In this document: positions 1 to 12,107 of the stretch, in pieces
Layout: every line of letters begins with the position of its first letter
How positions within the stretch are numbered: the stretch's first letter is position 1
Source: Opisthorchis felineus
Taxonomy: Eukaryota; Platyhelminthes; Trematoda; Opisthorchiida; Opisthorchiidae
Assembly (NCBI GenBank): GCA_004794785.1
Contig: SJOL01007351.1
Span: forward strand, 1,498,627 to 1,562,626
Length of the DNA: 64,000 bases
Reading direction: 5' to 3'
Translations under genes and position numbers: made by a program
Notes under the pieces: generated by a model
Told to the model about the DNA's origin: nothing
Databases searched by the model: none
Seen by the model: the letters and a program-made list of their open reading frames with translations, nothing else

Positions 1-2028
1 AACCCAAAAGCGTAGCCCAAGTGGGATTTCTCGAAGTCACCACAACTTGTTTCGGGTCTGCTTTACAGAACTGCAAACTTGTTCCCAATAGGTATCCAAC
101 CTGATGTTGAAAACCTTCCCACCCAGATAGATTAATTTCGCAGCAGAAATGTTCTCGAACCTTGCGAAGCATAGGATAAAGTTTAATGACTATCCCAGAA
201 AAAACGTCGTGGTACCTTGTTCAGTAGCTAAGGACATTAATTGTTTCGAATGCTACAAACACCGTGAGAAAATGTATCTTCATGGATAGCGAGAAACCTG
301 CAAAAGTGTTGGAGGTGTTGGCATGACTTACAAGTTTATTAGGACACTCCATTTTTCTCCGGCATGTATGTAAGTCACTTCACCATTGTAGCACCAACGG
401 AGAAGCGCACCAAAGACTATGACTCCGTCTCCAAGATACTCATGATTACTGGATTGGGATTGAAATAATGTACGATTGCATGAATTATGGCGGTGGTGCA
501 GAGCGTTACCTGTGCCGACAACCCAGTGAGTTAACTGGAAAACGTGGCTATTGGTGAATAATCAAATATTCTATTATTTTTTCACAGTTATGTCTGAAAA
601 GGAGCGGGTAATTAGAACCACCACCTTTTCAGAAGCGGTAGCATTGGATTAATAACAGCTTTCCTGTCCGACAGCTTTCGGATTACCATTATCCACTTCA
701 CGAAAACCCTGTTGCGAATAAATAACTGTAAGCGAATTGCACCTGGCAACCACAGCATATTCTTGGGGCCAAGTAACGTCACCCTGGATGTGAGGAAACA
801 GTTAATAAATTTTATGCCTGAACTATAAGCCTTCATCTCTGAAATGACCACCCTCAGGCGAAGCTGTCACGTTTCCATGAAATGCTGTCTGCGCAAGGTG
901 TTTTGATGGAAAACAAAAGGCATCTCGATGCAAATTTTAAAGTGGCGGGGTCAAAATGAACATGTCCCCACGCCAAATTAGCATGACCCGTAGTGTTTGC
1001 AGCTTCTGTGTGCATCACCGTACACGTTCCCTGTGAGCATTTTGTCAGCTTGATTCTACTCAAACGTATACCCAATTAGTGTACGTGAAATTTGCAGACT
1101 TGGCTCAAGCTAGGTCACTAGGTTGGTCAGCCTGTCAATCAGTGAGTGCTGTTCGTCGTCCAGATAGTAAGACCAGGTAAGTGGTGCCAACTTCGAAGGC
1201 AGCCTACTGTCTAAATTTTAGGGCAGTTCAACACGGATTATTGTACCTACAAACTCACTTGCAGGTGTAGCGAAACCCATCTTGGTGGAATTTGCACAAG
1301 ACACGAGCCGCAAGGTCATATGTCTACTCAGGGAAATACACAACCGGAAACCAACCTAAACTGTATCTTCGGCTAAATTCTCTTCAGCAATCACTGAGAC
1401 ATGAAAATGAGGTTATTATCAAACGGACGAAAAGACTGACGACTTGTCGCATTATTTGATTAAGTGTATCAAGACTTTATTGTGCACCTCGAAACATCTA
1501 CAAACTGCCTTCCAATTACCAGTGATTCATGCGGTACTCAGTTCAAACGTGATACATTGCCTTGTACTCACTTTTTTCGTGTCACGCGTTTTATATGTAC
1601 AAAGTTCATTCCTTATTTGTGTTGTTTTCACCTCACTCTTCCTAACAGTAAGGAGATTCTCGTGGACCTTATTGGTTGCCCATACCGAAGTGGGGCCAGT
1701 CGTGAAGTCTACTCTTCCTGGATGTTCTTTTGTTTGCCTGAAAGTTTGGGACAATCTATGATACTTTTAGATTTCTGAAAGTGTGGTGGGTATTTTTTGA
1801 TATTTTGAATAATTTGCAGCTGATCCATCTGTGTCTACGGAGGGCCTTATGCACCATGACACTAGGTAAACTGATCAATCGGCTGAAATCTACATCCTGA
1901 CGGTTTGAGCAACTTATTTGGATTCGTCGAATACACTTATTTACAAACCAAAATGCTTTTAACTGCATCCCAGCTGGTTTTCTCATTTACGGTATTTTTT
2001 AGCTGAATATGCTGCCCAAGGACCACTT
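1..2028. other. Intergenic sequence without a supported gene
   Basis: Open frames on both strands are short, lack recognisable domains and overlap each other in several frames. No RNA gene, long repeat or convincing splice-bounded exon was seen here. I treat it as intergenic or intronic. Confidence 0.5.
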
Positions 2029-2029
2029 G

Positions 2030-2215
2030 ATGTTATAGTTGGTACTACATTCGAGATATCGCAGTATATTTTTTAAGGTAAATTACTCACAAGGTTGCTG
2101 AAGACTCTTCGACAGTCCACGACAAACTACGATATAAGGTTGACGGGAACTCGGTGACTGCGCCTATCCAATGGGCGAGCTGTCGGAGAGTTTCAGCAAC
2201 CCCATGCTTAGTTTC
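2030..2215. repeat. Degenerate hammerhead-element foldback, ribozyme core deleted
   Basis: The left part (to about 2115) reads like the minus-oriented family sequence, with the GATATCGCAGTATATTTT stretch and then GGTTGCTGAA. From about 2130 the same family reads in plus orientation (ATAAGGTTGACGG, ACTGCGCCTA, CAGCAACC). In the plus arm the segment that should hold CTGATGAG through GAAAC is missing: the sequence goes from GCGCCTATCC almost directly to GGGCGAGCTGTCGG. This is an inverted pair of partial copies without a functional ribozyme. Confidence 0.6.
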
Positions 2216-2479
2216 TTTCAGAAAAATGTTTGAACGTTTTTGTATAAAAGGAAGGCAAGAGGCCCAGATGCACAATCAAGTATTCGACCACAGCCAGGGC
2301 CATCTTTACAACTATAAGGCGACACCTCACTCCCCACGCTACATTCTAGCTGACATTTCACTGTAAGAGGCTTATCGAGGGGCCTTGTGAGACATGCCTG
2401 AGAATCATAACATGAAGAAGGTACTAAGGGTTGCGCTTTCTTATCGTATATCACTTAAAGCCATGGCCTGGAGACAAAA

Positions 2480-4020
2480 TACCGCCTTCTTATTTATCCA
2501 TGAATCAGCCCAATGTGACTCCACTGCGACCTTAGAGGCCAAGTATTTCGGTCAGTTATCTGGTCAGCCAATCCGTTCATCGCATTTTCGCATGGGTATG
2601 GTCATGTACGCACCTCCGCCTGGCACGCACCTCACCACATTGGACACAAACACTCTATCCGAACTTGTGGACGTGTACCTACGGTTCTTGGGCACGACAG
2701 TAAACCGGTATAGATGAATCACTCCAGGAGTGCACGTTGCACCTGACCTTGTTGGGACTATGGAACAGGCGTTGGTTCAAACAGCTCATTAATGTCAAGT
2801 AGCTCTGGTTGTCTGGTGTGATAGGGGGTGAGAGCAACGTAGTGCAGGTGATGGTCTTGATGAAAGACCACCATTGCTCAAGTAAGAAGGCCGTGTCTGT
2901 AGAGTTACTAACCTCCTGTTTGTCACATCCTGTGGTCCCCGTCCGGGAAGTTACCAAGGCGACTGAGTTGTTAGCAGAAGCTCTCATGCTTCCGTCCCAC
3001 CAGACCCGGGTAAAGCTACGGAGGCACCATTAAGGAAACTGTGGTCCATTACAGTCACTTTCTTCCAAGACCCACTGGGTGGCTTCTGGTTGGTCGCCTC
3101 ACATTCAGTTGGTTTAAGAAAGTCATTTTATGGTTTCAGACTGAGAGCGCTATCCGTTCCTTTACATCTAATTCAAATTTTGTTGCACGCGCTCTCCGAT
3201 CCCCCTCTGATTTGCTGTTTCACTGTCTTATTCCCTGCCCATTAAGAGGACGAAGTGTCTCATAATTAGGTCAGTGAAAGGGGTCTTCAAGTACAGTGAA
3301 ACCTCCAGAAATCTATCGCTCTGCTTTATAGTCAGCAAACTCTTTGAGGCCTGTAACATCTTTGTTCACGTGACCAGCATCCTTTCTACTCAACCATACC
3401 TTCATCGCCATTAACTTTCTGCATGCATGACGGTAAGTCGGCGGTAAACGAGCTATAGCAGAGGGAACCAGCGTATACTGGTACACTGTCTGTAACTGAA
3501 TACTTAGCTGAGTGACCGAGAGAAGGCTATTGGACTACTGTCAGGTCTGAGGAGTTACCGAATACAAGTAGGCCGGCCTCTACTATTATACAGTTCAGTG
3601 AGCCTAAATAGGACGGAATTTTCCCATTGATGTTCTGATTTAACTTAGATCAGAGCATCTGAGACTTCAAAGAGCGGACAGACCGTATGGTAGATAGTTC
3701 AACCTCGATCATCATCATCAATGACAGCATGACATCAGTCTTCGACACTGGTGCTTCGCTGTCTTTCAAAATCGAGCCCACCGCTGATTTTGTAACCGGC
3801 GACCAGTGGTGGAAAGGCCATCGCTCGCCAATCACCCATTGCTTTGGCTTCAATCAGTGTTCAGATATATCATCTGATGTTAGTTTGACTGCGAAAGACG
3901 AACACACCGACAAGGCTCATTTTCATTCGAACATAAGTAACCTTGGAAGTTCTAATTAAGCATTCCTGCTTATTCCTTCTGTCAAGTGAAAACGGTGTAG
4001 GCGTTGCAACCTATTTCGGA
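2480..4020. repeat. Unclassified diverged repeat, copy 1
   Basis: Several blocks align in the same order with 5.96-6.68 kb. One is around 2582-2640 (both contain a TCGCATTTTCG block followed by GCACCTC). Another is around 3905-4000 (both contain GACAAG-CTCAT, then ACCTTG and GTCAAGTG). Read on the minus strand, the last block of both copies gives related peptides ending in SQTNIR here and TQTNLRK in copy 2, so the ancestral sequence may have been coding. A block at 3690-3765 (ATCATCATCAATGACAGCAT and following) is also shared, inverted, with 30945-31020. The class is not recognised. Confidence 0.35.
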
Positions 4021-4941
4021 ATGTGCCTTTTCGACTTAGTTTTTGTCAAACACTCTCGAATTTGTCGGACCGCTGTGTGAGTTTGTGCCCGCTCGAGGCG
4101 CACAGCCATGTGTTGGAGGAAAAATAAGACTTGCTATCTACTTCACACCGCATCTGCTATCATTTCTTAAGTAGTTGCAATCTTTTTTGTGCACAGTGGA
4201 TTCTTAAGCAACCCAAATCAGCGTTCAGAGGGATGTAAGCTTACTAGAAATCACTTACTCCACGCTCACACTTCTCGTGAGTTAAAAGAAACACCATGTA
4301 CAAAACCAATGGATTCAGGTTGACCAAAGACAGTTCGGTTGTTGTGTTTCGGAACGGGGCACTGTATTAGGCTATTCCTTTCGCAGTTAACTTATCGCTG
4401 CGCCCTGGTGGGTTGTCTGTAACTGACTATTTTCCATGACAAACCGGGCAAGTGGACGACTCAGTTCCACAGTTTGACTCGCTCTCCGCATGACCTGCTG
4501 CTATTTCAAACAAGGTCTAGCCATGTGGATACTGGTCCAATTCGTTCACCAAGTTTGCACTGCTTATTTGGTCTAACCAACTAGGCAAACAACGGCACAT
4601 TCTGATTGGTAGAGTGATTTGTATAGTTTCAAATCTTGAGCTGTAGGTGCGAATTTCGCGTGCATCCGTTGTATGTACGAATAATTAGTCGTTTGGATAG
4701 ACGGGATTCCCGAAAGACATCAAGGTACTGCGTGGGTTTGCGTGTAGTCATCCTACTGTGACATCGTGACACGTTCATTTTGATACAGAGTCACTTTGAA
4801 AATATTGTCGAGACATCTTGCCGCTAATCCTAACATGCGTTGCAACAGTTATCTCGACTTTTATCTGTGATGTTTAGTGCACAGTGGAAACGGTAGATGT
4901 TTACATACAGGAGTTGGCACACTTTCAACTTTCACGTATAC

Positions 4942-4979
4942 TATTTTGCCGTAGAAAACTATTTTGCCGTAGAAAACAA
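4942..4979. repeat. Short tandem duplication of an 18-bp sequence
   Basis: The sequence CTATTTTGCCGTAGAAAA occurs twice head to tail. It lies just upstream of the hammerhead element dimer at 5.03 kb. Confidence 0.8.
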
Positions 4980-5072
4980 ACACTCCTACTCATTTATAAT
5001 GTTTCCCTGCCAAATAGGCACGTAGCATATAAGTAATGCACTACTCATAAGGTTGCTGAAAATTCTTCGACA

Positions 5073-5115
5073 CCCCACGACTGGTTTCGCCCTTCTTGGG
5101 ACTCATCAGGTAGGC
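5073..5115 (-). ncRNA. Type I hammerhead ribozyme, core intact
   Basis: Minus strand: GCCTAC (stem I), CTGATGAG, a stem II of TCCC with AGGG closed by G-C, GAAAC, cleavage triplet GTC, then GTGGGG (stem I partner). Stem III is minimal (ACCAGT), with one C-A mismatch relative to the ACCGGT of the array. All invariant core bases (CUGA, GA, GAAA) are present. Confidence 0.8.
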
Positions 5116-5379
5116 GCTCGCCCCGAGTTTCCGTCAACCTTATGTTCTACTTGAAACCAAATTGCACGGAATTAGCGAAATACACTCATTTGCAAACAAA
5201 TTTGGTTATGCGATAGACTCAACTGGAACCCAGCTGAATCTCTCGTTTGTGATGTTTCCAGGCAACTGAATGTGCTGCACCAGGCCGCCTCATGTTTCAG
5301 TTGCTACGATATCCAAGATATCGCGATACACGTATATTCGTAATGTACTACTCATAAGGCTGCTGAAAATTCTTAGACA

Positions 5380-5422
5380 CCCCATGACCGGTTTCGCCCT
5401 TGTCGGGGCTCATCAGGTAGGC
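5380..5422 (-). ncRNA. Type I hammerhead ribozyme, core intact with weak stem I
   Basis: Minus strand: GCCTAC, CTGATGAG, CCCC-loop-GGGC stem II, GAAAC, CGGTC. The base after the cleavage triplet is A instead of G, which removes the first stem I pair. Core residues are conserved, so reduced but possible activity is expected. Confidence 0.75.
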
Positions 5423-5959
5423 GCAGTCCCCGAGTTTCCGTCAACCTTATGCTCTACTTGAACCCAAATTGCACGGAATTGGCGAAATATACTCATTTGC
5501 AAACAAATTTGGTTTTGCGAGAGACTCACCCGGCAGGCACATCACCAACGAGAGATTCAGCTGGGTTCCAGTTAAGTCTCTCGCATAACCAAATTTGTTT
5601 GCAAATGAGTGTATTTCGCTAAGCTTTACCACTGTCTTGAAACTATAGACAAAATAGCTTCCCTTAAGATAGGGCCATTTTGTTGGGAGTTGTGCGATCA
5701 CTTGTGGGGTACTGAGCACATGTGAGCCATCATCCAATAATTCAAATTACTGAGAACGTACATCCCCATCCGGGCTACTGATATGGGCATAGATGGTACT
5801 CCGTTGTCTGACCCTTGTTTAGCGGTTTCAGAGTGTTTTGATGGCAGTGACTACCGTCTGCCGACTAGTGTTGAGTACTAAGTATGGGGATCACTTGAAA
5901 AGAGAGCAACACGGTGGAGACGGCCATCCGGACTTCGCTTATAGAGTATCATTTCGTCC

Positions 5960-6680
5960 TTTTTCCAATCATCCACTACCCACGTCGCATTTTCGTACGA
6001 GCATGCACACGTATGCACCTCTATTTGGCACACCTACGGTTACACAGCTGGGTAAGCAGCTGGGTTTGGAGCACACAGTATTGCATAAGCCAGAACGAAC
6101 ATGGCTCGCTACGTCTATCGGCAAGACCTGTGACTATTGTCTCGTCAAGCTTCTTGTCCTCAGTGGACGGACTTGTAGCAACGTGAACCTCCATGCCTTG
6201 GTACACGGTTTGTAGACTAGTAGCTGTCTGACTGTCCGAGAGACTGCTGTTGGTCTTCTGCTCATGTGTTATGTTTCACGTAAAGGTAAGGTTGACGAGT
6301 GACCAAAAATAGACAACTTGGCCTCTGCTGCTCTGTAGTGCAGTAGACTTAAAACGAACAACGGACTTTCGCGTTTGTTTTCTGTATAACTTTAGGTTAG
6401 GACACACGAGACTTCTACGACAAACTGTGTAGTGAGCAGTTTAGGCTTGTATTTCTTTGGAAGGATCCTGATTTTGTGGGTAGCGACGTGCAACAAAAAA
6501 AGAACACCCTCCGCGAATCACCCGTCGCGCTGACTTAGATTTTCTAAGGTTAGTCTGAGTACGAACGGCAAGCATGCTGACAAGCTTCATGTTGGTGTGA
6601 CCACTAACAACCTTGAAAGGGTTAAGTAAGCTTCCCTGTTTGGTCTTACCGTCAAGTGGAAACAGGTCCAAGTATTGTGA
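5960..6680. repeat. Unclassified diverged repeat, copy 2 (internally shortened)
   Basis: Partner of the repeat at 2.48-4.02 kb, with the same blocks in the same order but roughly half the spacing, so one copy has lost or gained internal sequence. On the minus strand 6441-6671 is open for about 76 codons (FPLDGKTKQ, then RTQTNLRKSKSARRV), related at peptide level to the minus strand of copy 1. No transposase, RT or protease motif was recognised. Confidence 0.35.
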
Positions 6681-6689
6681 CTTATCTTG

Positions 6690-8440
6690 GACGGTCCAGT
6701 CGCAACCTCATTTTTTCCGACACACCTGGTACCAGGGTTTGTCTGACATCGACGCATAAAAGTTCTGATGTTCTAAAAATGCAAATCCCTGCTGTGAGAT
6801 AGAACGAGAACGGCTGCAGTAGGCCTATCGAAACTTCAGTTCTGATGGCGCTGATAAAACTGGCATAGAAGCTGAAGGCAAATTCATCACATGTTTCTTC
6901 ATTCACGTTACCTTATAACTCAGTGTAAAGAATCAGTAACTGGTAAAATTTTGGTCGCTAAATTCGGGTGTTGGCTATTCCATCAACGACTGTTAGCTGA
7001 GTCTGAACCGTACTTCTGATCGTCCGCATACCATTATTAACTTGAGCCTCGGGCGCTGCATTTTGCGCCTCTGCAAAACCTGAGTCCTTAGCACAGTTTT
7101 CCGGTCATCCATTCCAAGCATTACTTTTCCTCAGTGACGCACACACACACACACTGCACATGTTGCCGCTGATCCTTCTCTCCCCTCGGGCATGTGGGTG
7201 CGCGAGAGATAGGAAGTCAGTCTTCCTGTCGCTCCGGTATGGCGGCATACTGGTTCAGTTGAATCAGGCAAGCCAAAGTGCACAGTATATGCTCGTCTTG
7301 GGAGTGTGACTGCAAAAGCAGTCAATACTACTGCTGGTCGATTCTGCCGACTGAAATCGGTCTGTCTTTGTAGATGCCTTCTCTTAAGAGATGACTGATG
7401 ACTGACTAAAACAGGCCTCTTCTGGGAAACGCTTTTACGTGAGGGTTGTAATGGCTGAAAAAAGCTCCAAGCAAGCATCCAAGAAACAGGTGCCATCCAG
7501 CTGATGGCACTCTTTGAAGGTCAAGCATTCTTGCTTTGAAGCAGTTTAAAGGTACTCTAAGTTGCTTCAGTTACATCAGATGTTGGGTAGGTGACGACAC
7601 TGAGGCACAAGTAGGGCTTTTTTGTTATGTTGACCTCCAGAGGCTTAAGTCGTGATTTTGTAATAGGGGGTTCCACCCCCTTTGGAGGAGCTACTCTTGG
7701 GGAATACCAGTCCTCGGAGGAGAACCTTGTGGGTCGTTTGACGCGTATTACATAGTAAACTCCTCCTAGAGGAGGTCAGCCTTATGGTTGGTTTGCTGAT
7801 GTGGTCTGGACATGAGGGTAAATGTTTACAAAGTTAAAGTTGTTGACAATGGACTGTTCCCTTTGAGATGTTATCTCCTTGTGAGGAAATTAGGCACCAA
7901 AAGACCTTCGAATAAACGGATCACAAATAGTCTGTCCTGGGCGCGGCCCTTAAAGGAAGGGAATTTTTATAGTTATGTGTCCATCGTACCAACAATCGTT
8001 TTTAACAAAAAAACGCACAAATGACACGCGCACTAAAGTCATGAGTTTTTTGGACTTCAATTTTATGCATTTCTGAATGTGTCGTGAGGAAGTTTTGGAG
8101 ATTTCCACTTCAAACAGAGAATTTCTGATGATAACGCGCTGTGTAAGGAAGGCCTTGGTAGACGAAAAACCGAATCAAGTTCCAATAGGATTTAACAGCC
8201 TGTTTGCGGACGCAAAAGCTGTTACAATGGAAAAGTTAATTCTTGTTATTGAAAGCATCGTGGTGATTTCCATACTTAAACTGCGGTCAGTGGCTAGTCA
8301 ATATTGAGAAATTTACATCTGCATGTAGTTTACTCAACATATTTCAGCATGAATCTCTAGAAATGATTTATGCTAATGATGTATGCCTACGAGCAATTAG
8401 CGGGCAACCTAGTGCGTTCCTACCACATGTTTAGACATGC
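6690..8440. other. Intergenic sequence with an AC microsatellite
   Basis: No supportable gene. There is a short CA run at about 7138-7156. A 121-codon minus frame over 7131-7496 is open but runs through that CA run and shows no domain. Lightly repeated GGAGG/CCTCC blocks occur at 7660-7775. Confidence 0.4.
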
Positions 8441-8454
8441 TGAAGTTTGCCTCA

Positions 8455-8700
8455 GTTTTCGCCAATTACTCTCATTTGCGTACGGATTCGGTTCTAACGG
8501 GAGAATCAACTGATTTCAGCCGAATCGCCTGTTTATAACGGTTTTCTTCAACTGAATGTGCTGCACCAAGCCGCCTCACGTTTCATTTGGTTAGACACTC
8601 GAGCTAACGTAACATATTTTCTAGACGTAAAGCGCTACTCTTAAGGTTGCTGAAAACCCTTCGACAGCCCACTAGGGTTTCGCCGTTCTTGAGAAGAAGT
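8455..8700 (-). mobile_element. Decayed hammerhead element fragment
   Basis: Family sequence in minus orientation: CTCATTTGC, CAACTGAATGTGCTGCACCA, then GGTTGCTGAAAA and GTTTCGCC. The CTGATGA box and the GTC triplet are mutated (minus strand reads GGCGAAACCCTAGTGGGC), so the ribozyme is dead. It lies about 280 bp beyond the last N-lobe exon of the protease, close to the proposed inversion junction. Confidence 0.7.
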
Positions 8701-8976
8701 TCGCAAGTTGTCTCACTTGTGGCTTGATTAAGTCATAACTATGCGTATGTCTATTTTATTGCAGAATACACTTAAGATTTGTATTACGCTTATTTGCTGT
8801 GCACAACTGCGTTCAAATTTGACCACAACGGCCGTTGTAGGATGCACATGAATGAACGAGCCCAATGAAATACAAAGACTTAACAAGTGTCATTTAGCCC
8901 GCATGACATCAGACATTGCTTATTAATTGTTGTAACCAAAACCTCCTCATAATCAAGCAGATTCTGACAAACTCAC

Positions 8977-9668
8977 CTGGCAAAACAGAAGGAAAATATT
9001 TCTTCCTCAATCAAATTCTGCCTAAACATGGCGCCCACAAAGGTTTCGGGAAGCTGACCTTCCGTGTGGGCAGATAAACCCATGATACCATGGAATAGTT
9101 GACTGCCAGGAATATCAGCGATTATATGCTGGCCAAGACCGAATGAAAAATTGCTTATCTGTGTGTCTCCAACCTATAAAAAATCACAATTACGCAGTCG
9201 CCATAAGTGAACGCAATACGAAAATGTGGTCGAATCCCAGGGTTCCAACAACTCTTCCAACAGCATACTGGAGGTCAAATCTGTCCTCCGTTTCATGGTA
9301 TGTTTCTGAACCGTCCGGATCAAATCTTTGAACAAAGTTGCCTTGCTCTGCAACCATATCGGTTGACCCAACCCATAACATTGCGGATCCGGTGTCAAAA
9401 GCTACCCTGAATGATCGCCTTGGCGTCCCAATTTCAATAGTACCGAAGTAGGTAACCTAATAAATGGTAAATAAAACTTAGGTTTTTCACTTACGGGAGT
9501 AGCCTTTGCAAGCAACTGAAAAACTCGGCGCTTACCACGATTACTTTCTCCGGAGGATAAGTATAGCGGGATACTGTGATCAACCCGGGTTTTCATTCTC
9601 ACAAATTTAACCTACCTGATTTGTGCAATCGCCAACCTACAAAACATCAAAAATACAGCTAAATTCAT
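8977..9668 (-). CDS. Pepsin-family (A1) aspartic protease, N-terminal lobe, four exons
   Basis: Exons on the minus strand: 9668-9616, 9573-9495, 9456-9220 and 9173-8977. Introns of 42, 38 and 46 nt all have GT-AG ends, and the joined frame is continuous. The start ATG (9668) opens a hydrophobic signal peptide (MNLAVFLMFCRLAIAQ) followed by a short propeptide (SIPLYLSSGES, then GKRR). Exon 3 has the hallmark YFGTIEIGTP and the first catalytic FDTGSAMLWVG. A flap tyrosine follows in QYAVGRVVGTLGFD, although the usual Y-G-T-G is changed. Exon 4 has the family FHGIMGLS motif and ends in IFSFCFA, followed by donor GTGAGT with two bases of a split codon left over. A secreted or lysosomal endopeptidase (cathepsin D/pepsin type) is expected. 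The C-terminal lobe with the second catalytic Asp is not found downstream on this strand. A matching C-lobe is at 27 kb on the other strand, so the gene is split or the assembly is inverted. Confidence 0.85.
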
Positions 9669-9904
9669 GCTTTAGCGCTTCTTTTCTGTATCTCCAATCA
9701 AGTCGATTTGCTGGCTATACCAAATAAAAATAAACTAGTCGTGGTTAGGCTCACTATTTCATAGTGAGTATCATTGAGACTGATTGGACGATGTGAATAA
9801 ACCAATTGTGGTACAAGTGATAAACACAGGGTTGGTTAAACGCATGAGTCCTACTTGACAAAAGAGTGGTCACGTGCAGAACCTATGTAGTCAGCCTAGT
9901 ACTG

Positions 9905-10365
9905 AGGTAAAACACCACTCATAAGGTTACTGAAAACTCTTTGACATGGTCTTTGTCTTTCTTGGACTTGTCTGTTGGGCATACTCCCAGAGTTTCTATC
10001 AACTTTGTTTTACTTGGTTGCCAAATTTTTCGCATCTGATAATATGTACTTATTTACAAATGACGTTAGTTTTATCGGGGAGACTCAACTGAATCTCCCG
10101 TTTATGATGAAATCTTGGATTTCTGTGACCACCCGATGAGTCTCAAGTAGGAAGAAACCGGTTGTGTTTTCAGTAATCTTGTTGTTAGCGCGTTACGACC
10201 AAGAATATCGAATATCTCGTTATCACAAACATCGTACCGAATGAAGCACGAAGTGACCTTTGTGCAGCCATACATTTGGAAACTGTCATAAACAAGAGGT
10301 TTGACTAAGTTTCACTTTAATGTAATGTAATGTAATGTAAGTTGCAAATGAGTGTATTTCACCAA
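9905..10365. mobile_element. Strongly decayed hammerhead element, inverted parts
   Basis: The left end reads minus-oriented family sequence (ACTCATAAGGTTACTGAAAA). 10120-10185 holds a plus-oriented remnant (CGATGAG, then GAAACCGGTTGTG, then TTTTCAGTAA). The right end is the family boundary GCAAATGAGTGTATTTCACC. Core boxes are mutated in both parts. A (TGTAA)4 run at 10321-10340 sits just inside the right end. Confidence 0.6.
10321..10340. repeat. (TGTAA)4 microsatellite
   Basis: Four perfect TGTAA repeats directly before the family end sequence GTTGCAAATGAGTG. Confidence 0.9.
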
Positions 10366-12107
10366 TTCTCTTCCCTTTTCTCACTCACCCTGATCGTTAG
10401 TTTGCTCAAAAACGGCAATACTTTGAGTGCTTAGGATAATGTACAGGGTTAGTGTAATCTAACTGACTTATCCTGCTGAGGGAACTCGAAGAGATGAACA
10501 AATTGTGCAGTGTTCTGATAATGTTGCTTGAAGCTTGTTAGACTATAGCTTTGCACATGATGTACCTGAAACACGTAAATGGTAATTCAGTAGCCAAAGT
10601 TTTACAGAAAATGGTTTCATGTAATGTCAGAATGTCGAAGAAAATTGTGTTCCGTTGATTCAAACAGACTAGCTCCGAGTTATGAGGAAACTAAGGAGAA
10701 TTTTTTTTCGTATTGCAGGGCAAAGAAGTTCCGGATGAATGTTTTGTTTAACACTGAGTACCGGAAGACTTGTCATCCACTCCGTTTTCACCAAAGGAAT
10801 TTTTTGCTTACAACCTAAGCGTTTCCAAGATCCAAAAAATATTAGTTTATCTGGGCGACGTGTAGTTCAAAGGCTGTAAGCATACGTCTGACAATTTGAC
10901 GTATACCAATTCACAAGTTCAGATGACCTGCCGCAAACTGGACTCAAAACAGCTTACTAGTAAAAAAAGTACATTTTTACGGTAGACTGCCGACCTGAAT
11001 ATTCTCACGTGAACGGGAATTACGTTTGCATAAGAATATTTGTTCAAGTTGATTTCAGAACTGACGGAAATCAGTAAGATACAATGAGAGAAAATAAAGA
11101 TAAACTGACGCAGTATTTCCCATCAAACAAATTAAGCTGCTTAACTGCATTCTGTGGATTGTTTTTTTCAAAGTAACAATATTTGAGGCGATAAGAATGC
11201 CTCTGATACAGGCAGAAGTGACGGAAACCAATCGGGCATTTACTAGTGGAGAAGAGATGCCAACCCTGGGAGCCTCATTTAGGCCCGAATGCCTGACTGC
11301 TACTGACCAACTAGGATAAAAATGTATTCACTGTTCAGCGTTATTGTGAACGACAGTTAGAAACCTCTTTCTACACTGGCTGGATTTACTTTAAACGACA
11401 TTCATTAGCCAACAGTGACATTGGTGGTTATCTGCTTTCAGAGTATAGATGGCGCGATAAGCACTGCTGCAATCTGGTGTGACACCTCCCCGTACATAAC
11501 CTTAATATAAACTGATCAGTTCCCCTAGACTGAACAAACTCCTCTCTGGTCAAAGCATATGTATCTTTTCAGATCCATTCATTTGGTTCGCAGACCGTTT
11601 CTCTGCTATCCATGCGGTTCAAATCTTGGCTCTTATCCACCTGTAATACATCCTGATCTGTCATTCCTGGATTACCTGACCAGAAGACCGTTGTCAAAGA
11701 AAAAAGTCAAAAGATTCCAACTTCGCTCCCAACCTAACTAAAAATAGCGTTTCTCTGGTTTCAGTCCATTATTTCGTTTTCTTTAATTCCTGTACGGTTG
11801 TTCAAGGAAAATACGAGGTCGATTCGGACAACTATTTTCCCCTCCATCAAGCAATCAACCAAATTGTCTGAGAGAAGTATAACACTGAAGAATCTGGCTA
11901 ATGTGTTTGCCATCATTCTTCTCTGATTTTTTGGAACGCAATTTTCTTGTCGGATGAGTTAATCGAGTTTTAGCTCACGAGGGTTATGAATGAAAAGATG
12001 GTTTTCAAATGAGAATATGGTGGCAGCGTTATTAGCCAAAGTGAACTCACCTGCTCCTTCCAAAACTCATAGGAGTTATCGGAAGCACGCTTTGCGCCTG
12101 ATAGGGT
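10366..12107. other. Intergenic sequence without a supported gene
   Basis: Only short frames without domains on either strand. No recognisable repeat or RNA gene was seen. Confidence 0.4.

Larger units (their letters stand above)
5033..5620 (-). mobile_element. Retrozyme-like hammerhead element, dimer plus foldback
   Basis: Two head-to-tail minus-oriented units are 307 bp apart (the CTCATCAG core complements start at 5102 and 5409). Each carries a hammerhead motif. After the second unit the sequence folds back: about 5482-5527 and 5573-5618 are near-perfect inverted arms (CGAAATAyACTCATTTGCAA and its complement) separated by about 45 bp. The copy ends at the family's usual GTGTATTTCGC boundary. 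No protein is encoded, so this is a non-autonomous retroelement, probably dependent on PLE enzymes (inference from the family). Confidence 0.8.

Noticed and set aside
3687..3959. VFDTGAS in a plus frame as a retroviral-type aspartic protease
   Set aside because: No flanking hydrophobic strand pattern, no ILG partner motif and no RT nearby. The block is part of a non-coding-looking repeat also found at 30.95 kb, where the motif reads FNTDAS.
9612..9614. In-frame TAG as proof that the N-lobe protease is a pseudogene
   Set aside because: It falls inside a 42-nt GT-AG intron; removing it gives a continuous frame that joins the signal peptide to the propeptide.
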